Below are positions 37,701 to 43,810 of a stretch of DNA of 64,000 nucleotides, one piece after another. The position numbers were made by a program, and so were the translations under genes. A model generated the notes under the pieces. The model was not told where the DNA came from, searched no databases, and saw only the letters and a program-made list of their open reading frames with translations. Source of the stretch: Saprospirales bacterium. GTDB lineage: Bacteria > Bacteroidota > Bacteroidia > Chitinophagales > Saprospiraceae. Each line of letters starts with the position of its first letter. Within the stretch, counting starts at the first letter, position 1. The stretch lies in the NCBI GenBank assembly GCA_007695035.1, contig REEO01000009.1:124001-188000 (forward strand). Direction: 5' to 3'.

Positions 37701-37807
37701 TGCGTATCAATTTATTTGGCGCCATGATCCTGGAGCCATATTACGCTCTCCCATTGAGAAGTGGAGGGTCGGTAAGATTTGGACTTAACTTCATTCCGGG
37801 TTGGTGA
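34742..37807 (+). CDS. Giant surface protein: HEXXH peptidase-like, beta-propeller and outer-membrane barrel
   Basis: A 1021-residue protein with a signal peptide (cut near LQAQYFG). Residues about 30-250 resemble a peptidase-MA-like gluzincin: HELVH at 136-140 with a likely third ligand in MIEGKAEYLS (Glu167 or Glu171). Residues about 290-560 contain PD40/TolB-type blades such as SPNGRYVVFLS, WSPDSRTFAYVG, WSPTGNVIALSG and WSKDGGKIAVTT. Residues about 630-1021 are glycine-rich amphipathic strands resembling a D15/surface-antigen barrel and ending in FIPGW. So the peptidase-like and propeller parts may lie on one side of the outer membrane, anchored by their own barrel. Substrate and orientation are unknown. 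Confidence 0.82.
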   Translation: MRIAIFFLGFFMFFSELPHLQAQYFGQNKPRYTTFDFRMLQTPNFDIYHYIEEEALVNELANMSEIWYANHMRILRDTIRQRNPLIFYSDHSDFQQTNAIFGQIGVGVGGVTEGLRNRVIMPLTISNQKTFQILGHELVHAFQFNIILRDEMMSAENLRNIPLFMIEGKAEYLSRGRNDPFTAMWMRDAVLSDDIPSIRDMSRPQYFPYRYGHAFWAHLTGNYGDAVIPPLFRAIAERGMDRAFPVILGASMDEISSNWQTELRDYYTEQMKGRDFQNPGRAVVTAEQAGHMNVSPSVSPNGRYVVFLSEKDLFTADLFLANANTGEIKRRIASSVRYSDIDHMDVIESSGTWSPDSRTFAYVGFRQGRNVLITVDVESGRRQNVFKIPDLSFFSNPAWSPTGNVIALSGLRNGRPDLFIFDMDSKRLRNLTNDTHSYLLPSWSKDGGKIAVTTDRVSRETGMVDGKWFHNLAVHHLSENRWEDLDVFPGADNFNPVFDRKDRIWFLSDREGYRDIYTYDMASDSLFQQTRIPTGVSGITSFAPALTIPRRVDRVVYNVFEGGKYNLYNGRMDNFLMDPVEKTDINQEGAGQLPPVGRLAMSLSDGGLSTIVIDDFPDTLHFEEVPFDSRFSLIAASQSMGVGVGVGGGTFGSGVMMGGGVQLLFSDILGDHQLFTTLFLNGEIYDIGLSGTYINREGPIAWGASLSHVPHRTGFSSFGFEEFPGTDIVVPVVRTDILRIFEQSAQVFAHYPFNRRTRVEGSLGTSYRFFRLDRYTDYYNQAGTVFLGRDRQRIPVESDVVIGGAQIRKTFTHNVGGALVGDNSFFGLTAPMQGYRYRLSYDRFFGGYSFNAAVADGRRYFRASPVTIAFRGFHYSRFGTDANAYFPIFIGQMGLVRGYEISGREFQEDFNLTVNQLVGSKVILGSAEVRLPFTGPERLALISSGFLASDLNAFFDIGVAFNDYDNITFGSGEGGESVVLMSAGLSLRINLFGAMILEPYYALPLRSGGSVRFGLNFIPGW

Positions 37808-37826
37808 TAAAATCCATTTAGGTTGA

Positions 37827-38261
37827 TTACAATTCCGGAAAAATGGATCCGTCTGAGAAGTTTTCTACCAGCAGAATTGCCATGAGATAGACGAGGGAAA
37901 GTAGAATGAAACCAAATACCAAAAGTCGCACGGTAAGGTCCCATTGACCTACCCACTGTAGCTTGCTGGTAAAAGCATCGAATTTTTGCATTAGGGGAAA
38001 ATCCGAAAGTCCATTGTCAACGCCGATTTTGATTTCCAGCTCATCCATTACTTCCCTGGCATCCGTTAACTGGGCTTTTTCAACCTCAATGATGGCGCCA
38101 TTGTAGCCCATTGCGTAAACATCAGCAATTTGCAGGGTTTTTTCAAAATGGGTTCTGAAATTGATGCCACGGTTTTTAAATGCCAGTTTGATCATGGTCA
38201 GCTCGGAGCGGTCCATGGTCTCGTACAATCTGATGTAGTTTTCGTCATGAGGGTGGTCCAT
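37827..38261 (-). CDS. DUF2007-like membrane protein
   Basis: A 144-residue protein with a small soluble N-terminal domain (residues 1-75) of the DUF2007 type, seen in IRLYETMDRSELTMIKLAFKNRGI and GYNGAIIEVEKAQLTDAREVMDE, followed by a linker and one C-terminal membrane helix (about 112-132, LLVFGFILLSLVYLMAILLV). DUF2007 domains are proposed, without much experiment, to be signal-transducing. It is the last of three tightly spaced minus-strand genes (3-bp gap to the ROK kinase gene), so a role tied to the kinase or MtfA-like protein is plausible but not shown. Confidence 0.75.
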   Translation of the reverse strand: MDHPHDENYIRLYETMDRSELTMIKLAFKNRGINFRTHFEKTLQIADVYAMGYNGAIIEVEKAQLTDAREVMDELEIKIGVDNGLSDFPLMQKFDAFTSKLQWVGQWDLTVRLLVFGFILLSLVYLMAILLVENFSDGSIFPEL

Positions 38262-38264
38262 GAT

Positions 38265-39224
38265 CTATTGAATCTCGTGTTTTCTAATGGAATCCCATCC
38301 CAGAGCTGCAGCACCCAGTATGGCTGTTTGTTGGTTCTTTAATTCGCTAATTCGCAGTGGTATTTTACCCTTGTGGTGTTTCATCAAATTTGCATCTAAT
38401 GCCTTATTTGCCGGCTCCAACAGGAGTTCCCCGGCACTTATAAGTCCTCCCGAAAGAAAAATGGCCTCAGGGCTGAAGATTGCCGCTATATCTGCGAGGT
38501 GAATACCCAGTCTCTCACCGGTTAGTTTAAAAGCTCTAATGGCATCTTCACCGCCGGATTGTGCAATCTTGAAAACATCGTAGGGGGTTTCTACATCCGG
38601 TGGATTGGTGCATAGTTCTCTAAAGGTATTCACCAGGCCACTTGCGGATACATAAGTCTCTATACAGCCATATTTTCCGCATTTACAAGGTCTGCCATCC
38701 CTTTGAAAAACAGTGTGTCCAATTTCCCCCGCCAATCCGTCACTTCCATAGAGAATCGCTCCTCTGACATAAATCCCACTTCCCAAACCCGTGCCGACTG
38801 TGATTACAATGAAGTCATTCATTTTAGTTGCACCCCCAAAAAACTTTTCTCCAATGGCCGCGGCGTTTGCATCGTTGGTGAGAACCGGTTTGTGTCCCGT
38901 TATTTCGAGAAAAATTCCGGCAAAATCCACCTCCCTGTTTTTGGCAAAATTCAAGTTGGGAGCAAAGGAAATGGTTCCGCTAAAAAAACTGGCATTGGGA
39001 GCACCCAGCCCAACTGCCTGAATACCAGTATTTTCAAATCCTCCGGGTAGAACCTTGGTCAAAGACCGGGAGATTTCCTGTATTAAAATGGCGGGATCTT
39101 CGGATTCAGGAGTGGGTACCACTGCAGAGGCTGAAATGTTGCCACCTTGGTCAACAACTCCTATTTTAGAGGTTGTTCCACCGACATCAATTCCGATTAC
39201 CACTTTATTTTTTTGCAATCTCAT
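38265..39224 (-). CDS. ROK-family sugar kinase (glucokinase-like)
   Basis: A 319-residue ROK protein without an N-terminal helix-turn-helix, so a kinase and not a Mlc/NagC-type repressor. It has the phosphate loop GIDVGGTTSKIG near residue 11, the catalytic aspartate in LTNDANAAAIGE, VGTGLGSGI, EIGHTVF and the zinc cluster CKCGKYGCIE (Cys-x-Cys-x4-Cys) that marks the family. Glucose or a glucose-like hexose is the most common substrate. It is the middle gene of a three-gene operon with an MtfA-like protein upstream and a DUF2007-like protein downstream, each separated by three bases. Confidence 0.92.
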   Translation of the reverse strand: MRLQKNKVVIGIDVGGTTSKIGVVDQGGNISASAVVPTPESEDPAILIQEISRSLTKVLPGGFENTGIQAVGLGAPNASFFSGTISFAPNLNFAKNREVDFAGIFLEITGHKPVLTNDANAAAIGEKFFGGATKMNDFIVITVGTGLGSGIYVRGAILYGSDGLAGEIGHTVFQRDGRPCKCGKYGCIETYVSASGLVNTFRELCTNPPDVETPYDVFKIAQSGGEDAIRAFKLTGERLGIHLADIAAIFSPEAIFLSGGLISAGELLLEPANKALDANLMKHHKGKIPLRISELKNQQTAILGAAALGWDSIRKHEIQ

Positions 39225-39227
39225 AGA

Positions 39228-40070
39228 TTAATAAATGATGGGCTTGTTGGTAAGCACGTGGTAATCCCCAAAAATATCAATCAGAGATTCGTACAACTCC
39301 GGATTGTCCTTTTCAAGGTTTTCCGGGAACACAAAAAAGTGGTGGATCAAAAGGGCAGCATCATTTGCCGGAGGCATTCCAAAATACCGGCTAAGCTCAT
39401 CATCGCCATAGGTGCCCAGCTTGAAAATCTCTTCCCTGTCAGGACATTTTTCTTTGACAATTCGCCCCTCCAGATGTTCATTTAGCCAGGCACATGCTGT
39501 TTCGTAAATGGCAACATTGAAGAAATGACTCCCCCGGTATCCCATGTGCAAATGCTCAATGGCATAGATGAAAACCCCATCCTCCAAATTGGTCTCTGAG
39601 ACGTGTACTTCTTCCGAAAAATCAGGTGTAAGGAATGGATGGGGATAAAAAACCACCGTTTTGTACTTCTTACCCAGGTTGATTCCTGTCTGATAAGAAA
39701 ATATCGCTGGATAAATGCAGGCAAGAGCTTTGATATCATCGGGTAGGTCATCACTGAGTTTGGCAAAAAAATCAGCCTTTAGCATGTATTTCTCCAATTC
39801 GTGCTCGTAATCTTTGCGCTGTTGGGGTGTCAGCCCTTTGTAATAAGGAATATAGGTGTAGAGAAAATTCCTTAGAGAAGGATCTGCAGACATCTTTCGC
39901 TTGCCTGCCCACCACTCGTTAATTTTTTGCTCTACCATGAGCACAGAGGTCGTCAATAGTACCAGAACAATGAAAATTGGGGGATAGTAGTCCCGATAGT
40001 AAAATATCATCAGGTAGAGCACTACGGCTGCAGCTATGATTATGGGAAACAAAATGATCCGTGAAAACAT
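39228..40070 (-). CDS. MtfA-like membrane protein lacking the canonical zinc site
   Basis: A 280-residue protein with two N-terminal membrane helices (about 5-24 and 30-46), then a domain resembling E. coli MtfA (peptidase M90): LPDDIKALACIYPAIFSYQTG and VVFYPHPF align with the family. Where MtfA has HEFAH this protein reads YETAC (189-193); where MtfA has a glutamate ligand in SEYFF it has IHHFF (His243). So both histidines and the third ligand are changed, while the catalytic Glu190 remains. It is either a pseudo-enzyme or uses an altered metal site. E. coli MtfA binds Mlc, a ROK-family protein; here the next gene in the operon encodes a ROK kinase. Homology was judged by eye. Confidence 0.75.
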   Translation of the reverse strand: MFSRIILFPIIIAAAVVLYLMIFYYRDYYPPIFIVLVLLTTSVLMVEQKINEWWAGKRKMSADPSLRNFLYTYIPYYKGLTPQQRKDYEHELEKYMLKADFFAKLSDDLPDDIKALACIYPAIFSYQTGINLGKKYKTVVFYPHPFLTPDFSEEVHVSETNLEDGVFIYAIEHLHMGYRGSHFFNVAIYETACAWLNEHLEGRIVKEKCPDREEIFKLGTYGDDELSRYFGMPPANDAALLIHHFFVFPENLEKDNPELYESLIDIFGDYHVLTNKPIIY

Positions 40071-40120
40071 TTGTACTCAGTACTTTATTTGGTCCGCTAT
40101 TTCTAACTCAAGTAGTTGTC

Positions 40121-40186
40121 GCTGTGGTATAGTGGCAGATTCTAATTTACCCATTTTGGTAAGCCCGAAATTTTGGTTTCTCCAGC
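40121..40186 (+). pseudogene. tRNA-like relic upstream of tRNA-Phe
   Basis: GCTGTGG (40121-40127) can pair with CTCCAGC (40180-40186) over seven positions with one mismatch and one G-T wobble, a D-arm-like TATAGTGGCAGA follows, and TTACC/GGTAA form a hairpin around CATTTT in the position of an anticodon arm. There is no TTCRA T-loop and the length is short (66 bases). It may be a decayed tRNA gene, or chance. The rest of the 256-bp gap holds the tRNA-Phe promoter only. Confidence 0.2.
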
Positions 40187-40280
40187 TCATTCTTTAATGC
40201 TGCTGCAAATATCGCAATTATTACATTGCAACCAATAGAAGGCAAATAGAAGCCCACGGAAAAATATTTTTCGAAATAAT

Positions 40281-40309
40281 TTTGGATTAGGTAATTTGTT
40301 ATATCTTTG
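40281..40309 (+). promoter_or_regulatory. Promoter of tRNA-Phe
   Basis: TTTG at 40281-40284, 17 bp, then TATCTTTG at 40302-40309, an almost ideal form of the phylum's promoter; the tRNA starts 18 bp later. Confidence 0.7.
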
Positions 40310-40326
40310 CGTCGCAAAATAAATCA

Positions 40327-40399
40327 GGTACCATAGCTCAGTTGGTAGAGCACAGGACTGAAAATCCTGGTGTCCCTGGTTCGATTCCAGGTGGTACCA
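40327..40399 (+). tRNA. tRNA-Phe (anticodon GAA)
   Basis: A 73-base cloverleaf with acceptor GGTACCA/TGGTACC, discriminator A, D-arm TAGCTCAGTTGGTAGAGCA, anticodon stem CAGGA/TCCTG with loop CTGAAAA (anticodon GAA), and T-arm CCTGGTTCGATTCCAGG. CCA is not encoded. A strong terminator follows directly. Confidence 0.97.
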
Positions 40400-40401
40400 C
40401 A

Positions 40402-40435
40402 AGAGATCGGAAGAAATTCCGGTCTCTTTTTTTTT
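40402..40435 (+). terminator. Rho-independent terminator of tRNA-Phe
   Basis: AGAGATCGG (40402-40410) pairs with CCGGTCTCT (40419-40427) over nine positions including one G-T wobble, with an eight-base loop, and runs into nine T (40427-40435). Confidence 0.88.
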
Positions 40436-40487
40436 GCCCATGGTTCTGCATTGCCAACCATTTCGCTCGATATCCGGAATATGATTA

Positions 40488-41069
40488 TCAGGAGTTCAAA
40501 AATTCATCGACGATACTTTCTGCTTCTTTAAGAGCATTGCTTAGGTCATCATTTATAAGCACTCTGTCAAAAGCACTTTCATAGCTCAATTCTTCCTTTA
40601 ATTTGATAATCCTTTTTCTGAGTTGCTCGTTGGATTCCGAGCCGCGGTTCCTGAGTCGGTCCATTAAGATTTGGAGGCTGGGCGGTTTTATAAAAATAGC
40701 CATTGATTTCCCCTTAAACTCCTGCTTTAAATTCATAGCCCCTTGTACATCGATATCAAATAAGATGCTCTTGCCGCGGTCGGTGATTCGCCCAACTTCA
40801 GAATGGAGGGTTCCATAAAATTGGCCGGGATACACCTCCTGCCATTCGAGAAAGGCTTTTTCACCAATGAACTCGACAAATTTATCCTTGGTTAAAAAGT
40901 AGTAATCGCGGCCGTGTTTTTCACCAATTCTCTTAGGTCTCGTTGTAGCGGAGACTGAAAACTCGAGTTCCGGGAAATTCGACTTGAGGTGCTTGACAAT
41001 GGTTGTTTTGCCCGCTCCGGAAGGGGCCGTGATAATGATCATTTTTCCACCTTTGTTGCCTTTTGCCAT
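40488..41069 (-). CDS. gmk: Guanylate kinase
   Basis: A 193-residue enzyme that phosphorylates GMP to GDP. It starts with the P-loop MIIITAPSGAGKTTIVKHL after a short basic leader, has the GMP-binding VSATTRPKRIGEKHGRDYYF (in pieces), FLEWQEVYPGQFYGT, and IDVQGAMNLK (the conserved DVQG). It follows yicC by six bases on the same strand; gmk and yicC being neighbours is common in bacteria. Complete in length. Confidence 0.95.
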   Translation of the reverse strand: MAKGNKGGKMIIITAPSGAGKTTIVKHLKSNFPELEFSVSATTRPKRIGEKHGRDYYFLTKDKFVEFIGEKAFLEWQEVYPGQFYGTLHSEVGRITDRGKSILFDIDVQGAMNLKQEFKGKSMAIFIKPPSLQILMDRLRNRGSESNEQLRKRIIKLKEELSYESAFDRVLINDDLSNALKEAESIVDEFLNS

Positions 41070-41075
41070 TGGCTC

Positions 41076-41948
41076 TTACAGGATATTGGCAGTTTGTTCC
41101 TTAATCTTTTCAAGGTCATCCTTCATTTCGACAACCTCTTTCTGGATTTCAGAGTCGTATGCTTTGGCTCCCAGCGTGTTTATTTCGCGCCCCATCTCCT
41201 GGGTGATAAAATTGAGCTTCCTACCCTTGCTAATTTCACTCCCTTTAATCTCCTTCAGTAGGTATTCGCAGTGCTGGACCAGTCTGAGGATCTCCTCTGA
41301 AAAGTCGAGCTTCTCCAGGTAGTATATGATTTCGAGTTCCATTCTGTTTGGGTCGGCGGACACATCCCTTGCTATTTTTTCAAAGTTGTGCTTGTACCTT
41401 TGACGAATTCGATCAATTCTATCGGTATCCATCGATTGCACCACATTGACCCGCTTCAAAATGTTGTTGGTGTATTCCACAAGCGCATCGAACATGGGTG
41501 CTCCTTCCTCCGTTCTGTAATTCTTGTGAATTTGTAGGACATCTCTGACTGCGGCCTCCAATTTTTCCCAGTCGGTATCGGTTAGTTCTTGCTGTGCCGG
41601 TTTAAAGACACTGGGTAGCTTCATGGCAGCCTGGAGCACGTCACCATTGAGCTGTAGTTCATTGTTTATGTCGGATAATTGTTTGCAGCAATCTTTTAAA
41701 AGATTTTTATCAAGAATGTAGTCACCCTCCTCCGAATTGTTGCCTGTGGTAATATTCAGGTCAATTTTGCCCTTAATCACATAGTCTTGAACAAGTTTGC
41801 GCAATTCCAACTCTTTGTGACGGAGCTCGTCCGGGAGTTTGGTTCGGAATTCAATACCTTTGCTATTTAGAGATCGTAATTCAATCAGGTAGTTTTTACC
41901 GTTGAGGTCCACCTCTTTTTTCCCAAAACCGGTCATTGACAGGATCAT
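41076..41948 (-). CDS. yicC: YicC-family endoribonuclease
   Basis: A 290-residue protein of the YicC family, in E. coli reported as an endoribonuclease active on small RNAs. Typical start ILSMTGFGKKEV and C-terminal signature RKLNFITQEMGREINTLGAKAYDSEI (in pieces) followed by VEMKDDLEKIKEQTANIL. The central part is helical and charged. It leads a two-gene unit with gmk. A TAAATTTG box on the minus strand (42016-42023) lies 68 bp before the start and may drive it; the divergent gene is HU. Confidence 0.93.
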   Translation of the reverse strand: MILSMTGFGKKEVDLNGKNYLIELRSLNSKGIEFRTKLPDELRHKELELRKLVQDYVIKGKIDLNITTGNNSEEGDYILDKNLLKDCCKQLSDINNELQLNGDVLQAAMKLPSVFKPAQQELTDTDWEKLEAAVRDVLQIHKNYRTEEGAPMFDALVEYTNNILKRVNVVQSMDTDRIDRIRQRYKHNFEKIARDVSADPNRMELEIIYYLEKLDFSEEILRLVQHCEYLLKEIKGSEISKGRKLNFITQEMGREINTLGAKAYDSEIQKEVVEMKDDLEKIKEQTANIL

Positions 41949-42014
41949 GGTAGAAATTTTTCGTTAGTTTTTGCTTGTCCGGAGGATTTAAATCCGGGGA
42001 GCTTGAAATAAGCG

Positions 42015-42132
42015 GCAAATTTATAACTTAGCGGGCAGTGGAACTATTTGATTCTGAAAAAATTGTGAATATTTTTGTATATTGCTAAAATTTGCGAAAT
42101 TTGCTGCGCTTTTTGTGCAAGCAAATTTATAA
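42015..42132. repeat. Clustered AAATTTGC sites between yicC and the HU gene
   Basis: AAATTTGC occurs at 42088-42095 and 42097-42104, and its complement GCAAATTT at 42015-42022 and 42121-42128. The two complement copies are extended to a 12-base direct repeat GCAAATTTATAA (42015-42026 and 42121-42132). Four copies in a 208-bp divergent region look like regulator sites; the copy at 42015 overlaps a -7 box for yicC. Confidence 0.5.
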
Positions 42133-42156
42133 TTAACTATAAATCAAAGATTAAGG

Positions 42157-42456
42157 ATGAGAAAAGCTGATTTAGTTGCCAACATTTCGGAGAAAACCGG
42201 AGTTCCTAAGGTAGATGTGCTCGTATCACTCGAGACTTTTTTTCAAGAGGTAAAAGATACGCTGGCCGATGGAGAAAATGTTTATATTAGAGGATTTGGG
42301 TCTTTTATTGTGAAAAAGCGAGCCAAGAAAATTGGTCGTCACATCAAGAAGAATAAAGCAATAGAAATACCCGAACACTATATACCTGCCTTTAAACCGG
42401 CGAAAATTTTTGTCGAGCAGGTGAAAGAAAATGTTAATGAACTACCCGCAAAGTAA
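42157..42456 (+). CDS. HU/IHF-family DNA-binding protein
   Basis: A 99-residue histone-like protein that bends and compacts DNA. It has the helical half RKADLVANISEKTGVPKVDV and the arm region VYIRGFGSFIVKKRAKKIGRHIKKNKAIEIPEHYIPAFKP (recognisable as RGFGSF, GR and the IPAFKP end). The usual RNPxTG at the tip is replaced by RHIKKNKAI, as in several Bacteroidota paralogues, which may change bending or specificity. A 3-bp gap separates it from the TPR lipoprotein gene. Its upstream region has four AAATTTGC sites. Confidence 0.93.
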   Translation: MRKADLVANISEKTGVPKVDVLVSLETFFQEVKDTLADGENVYIRGFGSFIVKKRAKKIGRHIKKNKAIEIPEHYIPAFKPAKIFVEQVKENVNELPAK

Positions 42457-42459
42457 TTT

Positions 42460-43239
42460 ATGAATAAAAGTCGTCTGATATTTGTTTCCATTTCCATCTT
42501 CGCCGTATTGACCTTGTATTTCGGCTGTGATACAAAATCACCGGAGTTACAAGAAGCAGAGCGGCTGCGAGCAATGGAATTTCAACCAACTGATTTTGTC
42601 AATATTAAGAGATCGGCAATGCCAAACCTGTCATCAGAAAGGAGGAATGTGATTGAGTCCCTGGATTACGCACTCGATCAGGCTGATAGTGAAAGCGAAA
42701 AGATCCAGTATCATAAGGATTTGTCCAGGCGGTGGATGCAATTCGGATATCCTGCACTCGCGGGTTATCACGCCGAACTTGTCGCTCAAATGGTAATGAC
42801 TGGCGAGGCCTGGTCCATAGCCGGATCTACCTATAATATATGCTTGCAGCGAGCTGAATCTGAACGCCAGCGAACGCTATGTGGTAACCGGTCAATTGCC
42901 AGCTTTGAAAATGCGGTATCTCTGGAGCCCAATAACCTGGATTACAGGGTAAACCTTGCAGTCACTTTGGCCGATCATCCCCCGGAGAACAATCCGATGG
43001 TGGGTGTGACGCAATTGATTGAAATCAATCGACAAAATCCGGAGTATGTGCCTGCACTCTTTAATCTCGGTCGATTGGCAATCCAAACAGGACAATATCA
43101 ACGCGCACTCGAAAGGCTTTCCAGAGCATATGAGCTCGAGCCCGACAATCAAAGGGTCATTTGCCTGCTTCCGGTTGTTTATGATGCCCTGGGCGATGAA
43201 GCCAATGCGCGGTCTTTCAGCGAACTTTGCGAACGATAG
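42460..43239 (+). CDS. TPR-repeat lipoprotein
   Basis: A 259-residue protein with a lipoprotein signal (IFVSISIFAVLTLYFGCDTKS; Cys at about residue 23). The mature part is helical with tetratricopeptide units, clearest at PEYVPALFNLGRLAIQTGQYQRALERLSRAYELEPDNQRV (in pieces) near the end. TPRs usually hold protein partners together, here probably in the periplasm. It is between HU and a tiny basic protein gene and may be co-transcribed with HU. The function is not evident. Confidence 0.82.
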   Translation: MNKSRLIFVSISIFAVLTLYFGCDTKSPELQEAERLRAMEFQPTDFVNIKRSAMPNLSSERRNVIESLDYALDQADSESEKIQYHKDLSRRWMQFGYPALAGYHAELVAQMVMTGEAWSIAGSTYNICLQRAESERQRTLCGNRSIASFENAVSLEPNNLDYRVNLAVTLADHPPENNPMVGVTQLIEINRQNPEYVPALFNLGRLAIQTGQYQRALERLSRAYELEPDNQRVICLLPVVYDALGDEANARSFSELCER

Positions 43240-43273
43240 ATAAAAATATTTTTTAACACTAAAATACGTGAAT

Positions 43274-43366
43274 ATGCCATCAGGTAAGAAGAGGAAGAGA
43301 CATAAGATCTCGACCCACAAGAGGAAAAAGAGGTTGAGGAAAAACCGACACAAGAAGAAAAAATAA
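43274..43366 (+). CDS. 30-residue basic AURKAIP1/COX24-domain protein (ribosome-associated)
   Basis: ATG at 43274 and TAA at 43364-43366 give 30 residues, of which 20 are Lys or Arg: MPSGKKRKRH, then KISTHKRKKR and LRKNRHKKKK. This matches the very short basic proteins annotated in Bacteroidota as AURKAIP1/COX24 domain proteins, related to mitochondrial ribosomal protein mS38; a ribosomal role is the usual interpretation. It lies 34 bp after the TPR lipoprotein gene. It is too short for most gene finders. The match is from memory of the family pattern. Confidence 0.82.
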   Translation: MPSGKKRKRHKISTHKRKKRLRKNRHKKKK

Positions 43367-43810
43367 TTTTCCTGCAAACCAGGTCAGACCCAAGTTCCGG
43401 GTCTTACAGTTAGTTTGCTCGCCACTGAGTAGATTGCTTAGGATGATCTTGGACCGCGGTCTGTCCGGTTTTGCAGTGGGAAGATTTAACGAGAGGAAGA
43501 TGCCCCGGAGACCGTTAATTTTTCCCATCTGTGATGTAAGTGGTTTGAACCAATCCCATTAACAATTGCTCGAAAAAACATATCCGGTACAGCCGGAATT
43601 TAATCTTAAACCACTTGCTTAACGAAAGGTTACTTTTGTATCAGGCCGTATGGATACGCGATATTTTTCTCTTGAACATGCGTAGTCTAATTGCATCGGA
43701 ATGATATTTGTCTGAATTTCTCCTGGTATATGAACATGTCTGATCTGGTTGCCCGAGCAGCATACAACTCCCGGGCTAATCAGATATGACACAAACTAAT
43801 ACGTAAAATC
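43367..43810 (+). other. 444-bp structured region upstream of RNase G
   Basis: No ORF is convincing here. Pairings seen: AGACCC/GGGTCT (43386-43391 with 43399-43404), a GACCGCGGTC palindrome near 43452, and an 11-bp long-range stem formed by GTAAGTGGTTT (43536-43546) and AAACCACTTGC (43608-43618) with one T-G wobble, enclosing a smaller CCGG/CCGG hairpin. The region could be a regulatory 5' leader for the RNase G mRNA or contain a small RNA. I did not find tmRNA, RNase P RNA or SRP RNA signatures in it. Confidence 0.4.

Noticed and set aside
43381-43425. SRP RNA-like GGTCAG / CCGGGTC sequence
   Set aside because: The GGAA tetraloop and AGCAGCC strand of the SRP domain are missing; only a simple hairpin remains.
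43490-43520. GAGGAAGATGCCCCGG resembling the RNase P RNA core
   Set aside because: The diagnostic GAGGAAAGTCCGGGC and the conserved 3' core are absent.
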